A stretch of 64,000 nt of DNA from the NCBI GenBank assembly GCA_002690445.1, contig NZER01000008.1:9622-73621 (forward strand), in the 5' to 3' direction. The position numbers and the translations under genes are program-made. The notes beneath the pieces are model-generated. The model was given only the letters and a program-made list of their open reading frames with translations. It had not been told where the DNA came from and did no database searches. Below are positions 53,654 through 63,093 of this stretch, one piece after another. The first letter of the stretch is position 1. The number at the start of each line of letters is the position of its first letter. Source of the DNA: Candidatus Pacearchaeota archaeon. Its GTDB lineage: Archaea; Nanoarchaeota; Nanoarchaeia; Pacearchaeales; GW2011-AR1.

Positions 53654-56600
53654 TGGGAAAAATTAACTTAAATGTCGACGGATCCAAACTATTTGGAAAA
53701 TATCTTCCGTCAGTTTTCATTAATGAGATTGCTATAGATAACAACGAAGCTGCTGACAGCGACGCCCGCAACTATGACTATGGCATTATGGTGGATCTTC
53801 GCATTAACTTTACTAAAGAACCGGAGATGGAATCACCGCGCGATTTCATGTACGAAAACCTAGATAAATTATATTTATATTGTTGGATGTCGGGCTTTGA
53901 AACATTAAATACCCACCTTCAAGCAAAAAGACTCCACTTAAAGGATTTGTTTGAGGCATTCGATCCCGTCGAGAGAGTCGATTTTACATCGAGCAGCACC
54001 GCATATGGTGCTATCCTAGAGTTTATGAAAGACTCGTTTATAAACAAAGATAGACCGAGTTATTTCGGTGAAAACACATCTACCAACGCTCCGCGCAATG
54101 CATACGAAGATGCTAGCGCAGCAGATCTGGAAGCCGGGATAGGGGATCCTAACTCCTTTTGGTATAAGATATTTTGGGGGCAATCTGGACCCGCGGGACC
54201 CTGGACAGGAGATGATCACGATTTCGTCGAGGGTGGTGGTGGTGCACCTTTGATCTCAGGCACTGTTGTCACAGACGGAGACATAGTGACTCACGACTGT
54301 ACAGATGTCGGACAGGGCAAATATAGCTTTATGCGAAACTATCTAAAAGAAACCATTTACTTTTTACAGGGCACCGGACACGGCGATCATCATTATAACG
54401 AGCTATTTCACAAAATTAAATTAACAGATCTCTTGGCTGAGGAGGCAGGCGAAGCTTCGTACTGGTCCAAACTGGCAACAACCAGCTTCGACTCCACGGG
54501 AAAAGAGATCTTGCAACTTTCTAATATAACTATTCCTTTTGGATATGAATATGATCCGGGCACGCTGTCCGACGATGGAGAGACCCGAATCGACGCTTTT
54601 TTGTCTCAAAAAGTAAGATTGGGCGATGTCGAAAAGTTATTTTTTATTGCTACCGTGGGGGTGGATATAGATGATATTGGCTTACACACCACACCTCGCA
54701 CCTTGTTTAATAATTACTTTGGTGACATCAGCCATGAACATGTTTTACAAAATAACGAAGTCCCCGACCAGTTAACTGAAAAATTTGTAGAAATGGAAGA
54801 TGAGAGCCCCTACAACGGCACCCCCCTGCAGGGACCAAATGGTAAATACTATGTGTCAGAGCCAGTAGCCCACGAGGGGATTGTTGAAGCTTTTCAAGCA
54901 CTGGCGGCTAAATATGCTGCGACATCAGCCGTTCGCGCCGCCAATCAGGCTGCAGCTGGAATAACAGTAAGTGATACGTCCAAACTAGACACCAATATAC
55001 AAAACTTAGAATTTGTTCTCGCAGCCTACGGTGAATCCGTGCAACTTTTAAGACAGATCCAATCATATCTTCAAACATATCCGGATAAACACAATGCATC
55101 AAAATCGGGAGAGCTTTTTGGTGAAGCTAGCGCATATTTGTATGCTGCCGCAACAACAATTCAACAACAACGAGAAGTAAAGAAACTGCTGGTAAGAACA
55201 GGAATTATAACTGATTACAGAAGACCCGTAGATACTTTTTTTAGTTACCTTCCTCCCACTCCGTTAGGGTGGACTGGCAGCCCGGAAAACTGGCACGACT
55301 CGACCAGACCAGCGACCTACTTTCCCGCCTTTGAGGTGGGCACAGCCGATGAACCATCTGACGATTACGTTCCTTCAAAGTGGTGTACGCTGAGCAGAAA
55401 GGCAATTGCCCGAATAGTGAGCATCGGATTCGAAGGTTTTGGTGCAGAAAATGATAGTATTTATGATGCTATTTATGCAGAAACAGATCGCGACCGGCTC
55501 GAACACGCCGGCTATACCGATGACGAAATTGAGGAGTTGGTTCAATATGCTGTGGATCAATATTGGGCCAGTCGCAAAGAAGCAGGCGGAGACTTGTTTG
55601 CTACCTCGGACGAACAGCGGTTGTGTACAGATTTCGTAGTTAGAAATAATGGTTATTTCTTTTTTGAGTGGGAAAAAGCCCTTCACACTCAATCAGCTTT
55701 GTCTCATGTTATATCTTTGAGCCGCCTGCAACGCTATCTGAGAATTGCCGTTCCGTACCAGTATTTTAAAGTTAATGTAGTCACGATGAAAAGAAAGGAG
55801 GTTCACTTAGAAGCCCTTGATGATGATCATGCCGTGTCCGGCGTGGAGGATTGGGGTACGGGAGTATTCCAATCAAGCTGGATGGATACCAGTGTTAATT
55901 ATCCGAAAACGAAGTACTCTACTTATTGGGTGGAAAACGGCAGATATGGTTATGGATATCCCTTTGTTAGTAAAGCGGACAAGACTCCCGAAGGTACCCT
56001 CGATCCCCCAAATTATAAATATTCTTATTTAAAATTCGTCAACTTTGATGTGGGTGGGCTCTCCCCCGACCTCATGGATCAAGTGAAGATGAATTCCCTC
56101 AGATATTATGGCTTCGTCGACAACTATGTGGACAATCCTGAAACCGGGATCGTGGGGACCGACCATGCTAAATCCATGGGTTACAAAGTCAGAGACGGCT
56201 ACCGCCTAATGTGTTTTGAATATGCTGATTTTATGGATGACGATGTTGCCTATTATAACACCCTCGACTTTGCCGACCGTTGCAGCCGCGAGCCCGCGGG
56301 GGTGGTTTTAAACCATAGCGTTATAGATGAGCCATGCACAGACTACCTTATAACAGTAAGTGTAACCGATAGGACTCCTCAATTTTATATAGATTTCATT
56401 ATTCCCCTATTTCAAAATGCGTTTGATGAATTTGTAGAATACTACGATTTGGCCTATGAATATTGTAGCTATAACAATTTAAATAACCAATTCAATGAAT
56501 TTTTTATAGATGCTATGAACGACAAATACCCCAATGACTATGAGAAGCCATGGTTTAAGTTGGCAATATTGTTTACCCTGTACGAGCAAATATTTTTTAA

Positions 56601-57747
56601 AACATATGGTGAAATGGCTCAGACAGATGAAGTCGAAGAAATGATAATGGCATATGCCACAAAGTTAGCACGAACACTATCACCCAAAGAGGGGAACTTA
56701 CGGACATTAAAGGAATTTAAATGTCGATTTGAAAGGTCGGTTTTATATCAACTTTACCCCGGAAGAACTGTGACCGATGGTACATGCGAGGACTATAGCG
56801 GTCAGGCAGCCCAGATCTGGAACCGACTAGTGAGCGAGGAGGTGGCAGATATGACGTCTTCGCATGCGTCGGATTCCTCTTTAGGGGATCTATACGAAAT
56901 GGCTCGCGTTTGGTCTCGGGATTTATCATTTGCAAATCGAATCCCAATTAAGGCAGCAATTTTTGGCAACTATCTACCCGACGATCTCGCAGGAGCCCAA
57001 GCAGGCGACATATCTGTGCCACACCAGAACGTTCCTTTGGGACATATATATATTTCAGTCGGAAGATCGACGAACGACTACATTGCGCCGGACTATGGCG
57101 GTGATGGACCGTCCGTATTTATTCTTATTGTCCGAGGAGACAACGCCGGGAGATGGTCAAACCTCTCCTCGGGCGGAATTGATAGAGAGGCGACCGGTCG
57201 ATGGAGCGAAGAGGAGGGCTGGGAGACTGGCGGATTCGGCCCGGTCGTAGGCAGCTCAGGCGATCTACCTCTTCTTATAAATATGGACAATCTAGGACCC
57301 AACTATGTACAAGATGACGGAACCGTATTCTTTAAGATTAAGTATGGCAACGAGAGCGACATCGATGACCGAATCTTCGGGGTTAACAAAGACAATTTGG
57401 GGTCACGTAGATGGTATAACGCGCGCACAGACGAAGAGAGTTACTACAAGGGCGGCGGCACCTTCGGCCAGCGTGAGCGCCTATACCCGGTCAATAACGC
57501 CCCGGGGACTGATGGGATCTTTGGTGCCTGTGTAGCGCGATATACGGGAAAGCCGGGTACGGGCACCGCTGATCGCGAGTACATCGATTGCACCAATGTA
57601 CACCAACTCACTCTCATGGGCGCCATGGCATGGACAGGGACTCGAGGCTGGTGGGAACACCCCCCTACGACCGACGCATCGGGATGGATGGAGTCCTTCA
57701 ATCCCTGGGTGTCAATACATCCACAAAATCGGGAAGACAACATATGA
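53653..57747 (+). CDS. Large virion structural protein (1364 residues)
   Basis: 1364 residues in one frame starting TAATG over the previous stop. It begins INLNVDGSKLFGKYLPSVFINEI and contains several beta-rich and helical parts but no motif I can assign. Rich in Tyr, Trp and Asp. Placement among baseplate and fibre genes indicates a structural part of the tail. Confidence 0.6.
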   Translation: MGKINLNVDGSKLFGKYLPSVFINEIAIDNNEAADSDARNYDYGIMVDLRINFTKEPEMESPRDFMYENLDKLYLYCWMSGFETLNTHLQAKRLHLKDLFEAFDPVERVDFTSSSTAYGAILEFMKDSFINKDRPSYFGENTSTNAPRNAYEDASAADLEAGIGDPNSFWYKIFWGQSGPAGPWTGDDHDFVEGGGGAPLISGTVVTDGDIVTHDCTDVGQGKYSFMRNYLKETIYFLQGTGHGDHHYNELFHKIKLTDLLAEEAGEASYWSKLATTSFDSTGKEILQLSNITIPFGYEYDPGTLSDDGETRIDAFLSQKVRLGDVEKLFFIATVGVDIDDIGLHTTPRTLFNNYFGDISHEHVLQNNEVPDQLTEKFVEMEDESPYNGTPLQGPNGKYYVSEPVAHEGIVEAFQALAAKYAATSAVRAANQAAAGITVSDTSKLDTNIQNLEFVLAAYGESVQLLRQIQSYLQTYPDKHNASKSGELFGEASAYLYAAATTIQQQREVKKLLVRTGIITDYRRPVDTFFSYLPPTPLGWTGSPENWHDSTRPATYFPAFEVGTADEPSDDYVPSKWCTLSRKAIARIVSIGFEGFGAENDSIYDAIYAETDRDRLEHAGYTDDEIEELVQYAVDQYWASRKEAGGDLFATSDEQRLCTDFVVRNNGYFFFEWEKALHTQSALSHVISLSRLQRYLRIAVPYQYFKVNVVTMKRKEVHLEALDDDHAVSGVEDWGTGVFQSSWMDTSVNYPKTKYSTYWVENGRYGYGYPFVSKADKTPEGTLDPPNYKYSYLKFVNFDVGGLSPDLMDQVKMNSLRYYGFVDNYVDNPETGIVGTDHAKSMGYKVRDGYRLMCFEYADFMDDDVAYYNTLDFADRCSREPAGVVLNHSVIDEPCTDYLITVSVTDRTPQFYIDFIIPLFQNAFDEFVEYYDLAYEYCSYNNLNNQFNEFFIDAMNDKYPNDYEKPWFKLAILFTLYEQIFFKTYGEMAQTDEVEEMIMAYATKLARTLSPKEGNLRTLKEFKCRFERSVLYQLYPGRTVTDGTCEDYSGQAAQIWNRLVSEEVADMTSSHASDSSLGDLYEMARVWSRDLSFANRIPIKAAIFGNYLPDDLAGAQAGDISVPHQNVPLGHIYISVGRSTNDYIAPDYGGDGPSVFILIVRGDNAGRWSNLSSGGIDREATGRWSEEEGWETGGFGPVVGSSGDLPLLINMDNLGPNYVQDDGTVFFKIKYGNESDIDDRIFGVNKDNLGSRRWYNARTDEESYYKGGGTFGQRERLYPVNNAPGTDGIFGACVARYTGKPGTGTADREYIDCTNVHQLTLMGAMAWTGTRGWWEHPPTTDASGWMESFNPWVSIHPQNREDNI

Positions 57748-57775
57748 GACTGATTTTTTTTTTGACAACAGATTA

Positions 57776-57785
57776 CTTATTAAGA
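57776..57785 (+). promoter_or_regulatory. Candidate late leader element
   Basis: CTTATTAAGA, 22 bp before the ATG at 57798, after a run of ten T (57754-57763). One base differs from the other four copies. Confidence 0.2.
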
Positions 57786-57797
57786 GAGGACATATAA

Positions 57798-58616
57798 ATG
57801 GCACGTTATATAGATTATAGTGGCGGCAGTTTCCGCGACACCGCCCGGGTCGGCGCTGGCACCAACGACGAGCCCACATTCCGTAATAGCCGCCGAGCAA
57901 CTCAAATGCGCTCCAACAATGCCCGAGCATTGCGCAGTAATCCTATCTCTCGCATTTGGAGCGTCGGCGCCGGCACCAACGATGAACCCACCATTCGCAG
58001 CAACTCGGCTGTCGGAAGGGTCGTTGATAGACGGCTAGCCGGCGGCATTACCCAAACTGCAGTGCAACAATTGAGGCGCGCCCAGACTAACGCGTTAGCT
58101 AATAAAGAAATAGTGTTTACCAATGGTGAGGCAGTATCTTTCTCCACTCAAAGCATGCGGTTTCGAATAGTAAAAGTGTCAGAGCAATTAAAACTACAAG
58201 ACTATTACGTAATGTCACATGGCAATCATTCGTTAAACTCCATGTCTCAAGCGCTCCTTAATTCACTTAGCATTAGAACAACCAAGCAAAAAAAGAATTT
58301 TACTCTCATAAATAGTAAAAACGATAACGAGACAATTCAAAACCCAGCAATTATAGATCCCGATATTAACAGTTTAACCCCAGATCCAATACAAGCAACA
58401 GATAAGTTTCAAAATCCCTGTGATCCCTTTTATTATACTGACAACGACGACAATAGGACAGAGTCACAAAAAGTGGTTTACGAGAAATTAACACAACCTT
58501 CTATGAGAGGAGTTGTTTCACTAGCCAACAAGATAAGCTCTAAAACTTTGTCGGTGACACAAAAGAAAAATAAGTTTTTTATGGAAAGAACTGCATATGC
58601 CAGGAGTAATTACTAA
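57798..58616 (+). CDS. Virion protein with an internal duplication
   Basis: 272 residues. RVGAGTNDEPTFRN (17-30) and SVGAGTNDEPTIRS (55-68) are a 38-residue repeat, encoded by near-identical DNA. The N-terminal 75 residues are Arg/Asn/Ser-rich and likely disordered, then helices (AVQQLRRAQTNALA). Likely a short structural or assembly protein. No family recognised. Confidence 0.55.
   Translation: MARYIDYSGGSFRDTARVGAGTNDEPTFRNSRRATQMRSNNARALRSNPISRIWSVGAGTNDEPTIRSNSAVGRVVDRRLAGGITQTAVQQLRRAQTNALANKEIVFTNGEAVSFSTQSMRFRIVKVSEQLKLQDYYVMSHGNHSLNSMSQALLNSLSIRTTKQKKNFTLINSKNDNETIQNPAIIDPDINSLTPDPIQATDKFQNPCDPFYYTDNDDNRTESQKVVYEKLTQPSMRGVVSLANKISSKTLSVTQKKNKFFMERTAYARSNY
57849..57882 (+). repeat. 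Direct repeat copy 1
   Basis: Encodes VGAGTNDEPTFR; matches copy 2 at 57963-57996, with differences mostly at third positions (GAC/GAT, GAG/GAA). Confidence 0.7.
57963..57996 (+). repeat. Direct repeat copy 2
   Basis: Encodes VGAGTNDEPTIR, 114 bp (38 codons) after copy 1. Confidence 0.7.
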
Positions 58617-59941
58617 TGGATTATAGCTACAACGTCCCAATTTTTTACTATGATTATCTGGCCGGATCGACCGGACGTAGCCACAACACCGGGCATGTCG
58701 TAGGGATGACTTCGTGGGCTGGAAACGACATTGGCGATCCACTGACTTATTATGCATTTGATGAAGCGTACGGTGACACCAGCTCCAGCGGATTCGGAAT
58801 GAACAAACTTTTTCGAGCGTTAGCTCGCATCGATGCTGGCTGGGATACCAGAGGAGAACTAACCATAGAAAAGCGCGTGTACATGACTCCGACGATAATC
58901 CCAAACACAGTACCGAATGGGCTGAGCAATGATTATAGAAAAACTGGGTTTCTAGACGTCACTGAACGATTCGCGCAATCGGTGCAGGCAACTTTGTGGT
59001 ACAAATCCAATCGCGACGATCACTACAATAATCTGCGCGCTGAACTTGAGACTTTGTATAGTGTGGATGGGGATGCTCTGGATGAATTTGATCGGCTGAT
59101 GGCCTTCTCCATAGCCGATGACGAGGCGTGGTTAACCCGCGGCGGATATGGCGAGTTTCTAAACTGGTATCAATCGTCGTACGGCGCCGAGCCTTTTAAA
59201 ACATTTCGCACCTTAACGGTATATCGCTCCAAGTATGATACCGACGAGGATGAGTCCATATTCAGTGCGTTTGGACCCGAGCCCGTAGTGGGAGCATGGG
59301 ACCAGGGAACCTCGGGTCCCGAAAGAACCAATATATATGAAGTACTTTACAATAACAACACAGGTCCGCTTAAGTATGATGATGTTGTGCTTGAAAATGA
59401 TAGCGGCGTTCAATATAAGCACATCGCGCAAGCCTGGGGACACGGCAACGCCGAGAGTTTTATCCCTACTCACCCCGCGATGAAGATGATCGCCGACACC
59501 GGCGATTTAGAAGACGCGTCGAGCGGCGGTGTGCGCGAAGCAGCCGGCTTCTTCGCCGGGGATGTGTATGGCTACAGCACCCGGGTGACCTCGCCGGATC
59601 TCGGCGCCGGAGAAACATATGGGATTGAATATGAATATTTAGGCACCACTCTGGTCCCCACAATTCAAAGTCGCTATAAAGTATTAGAAGACGTAGAATC
59701 TCCCCGTGGTACCGTAAAGTACGACCATGAAAATTTCCTAGGCGCGCTTACAAAGCAGATAGCAATCTTGGTGGGAATCGACAATATTCCACGAGCGTAC
59801 GCAACAAAAATGCAAGCAGCGCGCCCACTACGACCTCGACTCCTTAGCGCGATGAATTACGGAGCCTCTGACTCCACAAGCCCAACAGCGCCAGCCACCT
59901 CCACCTCCGCAACAACCGCGATGACCACAGGAGACTACTAA
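58616..59941 (+). CDS. Virion structural protein
   Basis: 441 residues, starting TAATG over the previous stop. The protein begins DYSYNVPIFYYDYLAG and has a low-complexity Ala/Thr/Ser end (SPTAPATSTSATTAMTT). No domain assigned. The flanking large structural genes and 1-bp junctions on both sides indicate joint expression as a tail or fibre component. Confidence 0.55.
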   Translation: MDYSYNVPIFYYDYLAGSTGRSHNTGHVVGMTSWAGNDIGDPLTYYAFDEAYGDTSSSGFGMNKLFRALARIDAGWDTRGELTIEKRVYMTPTIIPNTVPNGLSNDYRKTGFLDVTERFAQSVQATLWYKSNRDDHYNNLRAELETLYSVDGDALDEFDRLMAFSIADDEAWLTRGGYGEFLNWYQSSYGAEPFKTFRTLTVYRSKYDTDEDESIFSAFGPEPVVGAWDQGTSGPERTNIYEVLYNNNTGPLKYDDVVLENDSGVQYKHIAQAWGHGNAESFIPTHPAMKMIADTGDLEDASSGGVREAAGFFAGDVYGYSTRVTSPDLGAGETYGIEYEYLGTTLVPTIQSRYKVLEDVESPRGTVKYDHENFLGALTKQIAILVGIDNIPRAYATKMQAARPLRPRLLSAMNYGASDSTSPTAPATSTSATTAMTTGDY

Positions 59942-62900
59942 TGGTTGCTCGACCCGACCCCACCGAAATCACCATAGAAGAAGCCCTCGACTGGTTTGGA
60001 GTAGGCTCCACCCCAGGAAGTTCCGAAACCGTAGAACTTGCGACCGATGCCGCGCCAAAGGTGCTCAAGATTTGTCGCCCAGAATTACTAAAAGATTCTA
60101 CAGATGCTCTGAGGAATGCTATAGGCAACTATTGGGAATTGGAGAGGGACCCAGACGACACTTCCACCACCATGAATCCAGCTAGAATAGAGATGGCAGA
60201 TGAACAACGCGATCTGAGGGACATTTATGTTCGAAGAGGAATTTTGGATAACGAGGTCATCGATAGAATAGAGATTAACCCCGCTCGCATAACTAAAATA
60301 AACAATAGTGTATATGTTCCCAATTTTAAAATTCCCATAAGGCTTTATGCTAATAGAGATAATTCAAAAGGAGATGTGTTTTGGAAAACTTATTTTGCGG
60401 GAGGTTCATTTGGCGGAGAATCCTACCCTAGTTTAATTGATTCTACGACGATATTTTATGATGGAAGTTTTAGATTTTATGATTCTTATTCAACATTAGC
60501 GGGAAAAGCATCCACCATTCTCAACAACACGGTTCCATTAAAAGTGCGCGAAGTAACATGTAATTATAATGATTACGATAAATATGTGGATGCCTATCAA
60601 AAATGGGCAGCAGACCAAAGTTCTGAATTGCTCCTTCCAAACTATTATGTGATGTGGGACTACCACCAATATGTTACACTCCCAGGACGAGAAATGGAAA
60701 ATACAGAATTTTCGGCAGATACACTGCCGATAGCAAAATCAGCGTCGTATCATTATCATTTTCCAAGTGGAAGCATATACGAAGGTAAGAATACCAACCA
60801 ATATATCGGAGAATTTTTCATTCATCATCCCCGCACGATCTCTGAACGCCGCGCCACTCAGACCCTTCAACAAAATATTATGTTCGATCAGAATTGGTAT
60901 CACTTGGGGGGACCTAGCCACATCACGGCTGAGTGGGTCGGCACCGGCGAAGCGCTTCCCGATGATCTGGCAAGTATGTACAATATTTCACTTCGTTTTC
61001 CTCGCCATAAACAAGATACAGATGAGAATTTTTCTTACTCAACCCTTGAGGCAGAACAAGCATATAAATTTAGAATAAGAAATATAATTGAAAATAATAA
61101 CTTTTCATCTAAATTTCTAGAATTATTAAAAGATTTAGATGAGGGAACGATAACTCAAGTCCCCCTCGACACTCACGCTTACAGCGTCGAAACTCAAACG
61201 GAGCCAATCCTATCCTCCACAACTGCTACGGTAGACACTCAATCATACCGCTCTTTTGACTGGATGCAATTTTTGGCACATGCGTACAATGCTTATGGGA
61301 GTGGTTTGAATACAAACTATATTTTTGCAGGACCCACCCACACAGATCATTCCACCACATACAGAGACAACACACTATACCGCTTTGCCGATAATCAACA
61401 AATTGTATTGGCGCTTGATCAAACGGTTGATTTAATGAATGAATATATGGAGACAAACGCGTGGGCAATTAGTGATTGGGACTCTTATTATGATCCTGGC
61501 GTGCACACTGGTATCGAAGACATTACAAGCGCCGCGACTGCGGCGAAAGACCATAGTCTTTACTTCCACGCCGGCGGCACCGGTGCACAAGATGTCGGAG
61601 AAACCATAATAGAAAACATTCTTAATCCTACCATAAAAAAATCTGAAGTAGTGGCATATAAAATTGAAAAATTTGGACCGGTATATGGAGGAAGCACCAC
61701 GGATCAGCAGCTAATCCAGAAATTTTGGATGTTTAATTCTGCGAACGCGCCAGATATTATGTCGCTAATAGACTCTCAGATAAAATATGGAGAAAATTAC
61801 ACCTACAATGTATACGCATATGTAGCAGTGATGAACCATAAATATCACTATGGAGATTTTAGATTAACCAAACAAATTGGAACGATTGATTATACTTCTG
61901 ATGATGTGGTGGGGACGTCCACTACCGGCGGAGGATACGGAGATCCATCGGGCTATTTGGAAAGAACACTAACCGATGATGCTGCCCTTGATGGATTTCC
62001 CGATCTATATTGCATGCAATTTTACGATCCCATAACCGATTTGACAGCAGATCAGCTTTTTACCGAAAGCAGCACGGGAGAGAAGGATGTTGGACACGAT
62101 CACCCCGGCGGATCGGAATTCGCGGATTTGTCAGAGATTGGCACTTATTCATCTATATCCGAATTTAGCACCTACGCCACAAACCAACAAGATATTAGCG
62201 AATACCCTCATTTAGCTGATTTTCACTTATATCTTGAACCGTGCATAAAAATAGTAGAAGTTCCGATGTTTTCTAAAACTTTAAAAGTGCTCGACAATCC
62301 CCCCAACGCACTCAATGTGAATCCTTTTCAGTTTATCGACAATAGCCACAAAGTAGGATTTGACATCGCTAGCGAAAGCTTCAAATCAAGACCATATCCT
62401 ATTAGCATCACGGAAGATGACACCAGTCTTAAGAATGATTATTTACATTCCAAGAATATTTTTCCGGGAGACGACGTAACGCAGTTTTCGGAATCACCGG
62501 CACGGTACATACAAATATATAGAAGCAGCACAAAGCCCATCTCATTTAGTTCATTTCGTAACAATTTGGTTAGCACAATCGACTTAAGAATTCCTCACGA
62601 AGACTTTAATTTTGCCAATTATGTAGCAGCAGACAAGCTAATCCCAAATAAAGAATATTATTATGTTTTTAGATTTATAAATGAAAATGGGGTCTTCGGA
62701 CCACTATCTCAAATTATAATAGCCGAATTGGTCGACGACGGTGGTTATATTTTTTCTTTATTCGACACCTTGGACTCAAGCGAATTCACACCGGATGTTT
62801 TTACAAACAACACCACAGTTTTTAAAAAAATGTTTCAACTAGAGCCCAACATAGAGCAGCTTATGCTAGATTATGGGGGCGCCAATTTAACCAAAACAGC

Positions 62901-63087
62901 AACCTCGCAACAAGATTCCGTGCAAGTGGGCACAAGCGCCTCAAAGATTTGGGATAAGAAATTTAAAATTAGACTTACATCAAAGAAAACCGGAAAGAAA
63001 CTAGATCTCAATGTAACTTATAATATACAAACCCGCGATTACACAACCACCAGCGAAAGCGTTCTCGACTGGACCTCAGAGGATTAA
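59941..63087 (+). CDS. Large virion protein with a fibronectin-like segment
   Basis: 1048 residues. Near the C-terminus YYVFRFINENGVFGPLS resembles the last strands of fibronectin type III domains, which are common in phage tails. Earlier parts include long helical and beta regions without a recognised motif. It follows the previous gene with a 1-bp overlap. Structural role by context. Confidence 0.55.
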   Translation: MVARPDPTEITIEEALDWFGVGSTPGSSETVELATDAAPKVLKICRPELLKDSTDALRNAIGNYWELERDPDDTSTTMNPARIEMADEQRDLRDIYVRRGILDNEVIDRIEINPARITKINNSVYVPNFKIPIRLYANRDNSKGDVFWKTYFAGGSFGGESYPSLIDSTTIFYDGSFRFYDSYSTLAGKASTILNNTVPLKVREVTCNYNDYDKYVDAYQKWAADQSSELLLPNYYVMWDYHQYVTLPGREMENTEFSADTLPIAKSASYHYHFPSGSIYEGKNTNQYIGEFFIHHPRTISERRATQTLQQNIMFDQNWYHLGGPSHITAEWVGTGEALPDDLASMYNISLRFPRHKQDTDENFSYSTLEAEQAYKFRIRNIIENNNFSSKFLELLKDLDEGTITQVPLDTHAYSVETQTEPILSSTTATVDTQSYRSFDWMQFLAHAYNAYGSGLNTNYIFAGPTHTDHSTTYRDNTLYRFADNQQIVLALDQTVDLMNEYMETNAWAISDWDSYYDPGVHTGIEDITSAATAAKDHSLYFHAGGTGAQDVGETIIENILNPTIKKSEVVAYKIEKFGPVYGGSTTDQQLIQKFWMFNSANAPDIMSLIDSQIKYGENYTYNVYAYVAVMNHKYHYGDFRLTKQIGTIDYTSDDVVGTSTTGGGYGDPSGYLERTLTDDAALDGFPDLYCMQFYDPITDLTADQLFTESSTGEKDVGHDHPGGSEFADLSEIGTYSSISEFSTYATNQQDISEYPHLADFHLYLEPCIKIVEVPMFSKTLKVLDNPPNALNVNPFQFIDNSHKVGFDIASESFKSRPYPISITEDDTSLKNDYLHSKNIFPGDDVTQFSESPARYIQIYRSSTKPISFSSFRNNLVSTIDLRIPHEDFNFANYVAADKLIPNKEYYYVFRFINENGVFGPLSQIIIAELVDDGGYIFSLFDTLDSSEFTPDVFTNNTTVFKKMFQLEPNIEQLMLDYGGANLTKTATSQQDSVQVGTSASKIWDKKFKIRLTSKKTGKKLDLNVTYNIQTRDYTTTSESVLDWTSED

Positions 63088-63093
63088 ATATTC

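Noticed and set aside
57754..57763. Run of ten T between virion genes
   Set aside because: No GC-rich stem precedes it, so I do not call a terminator.
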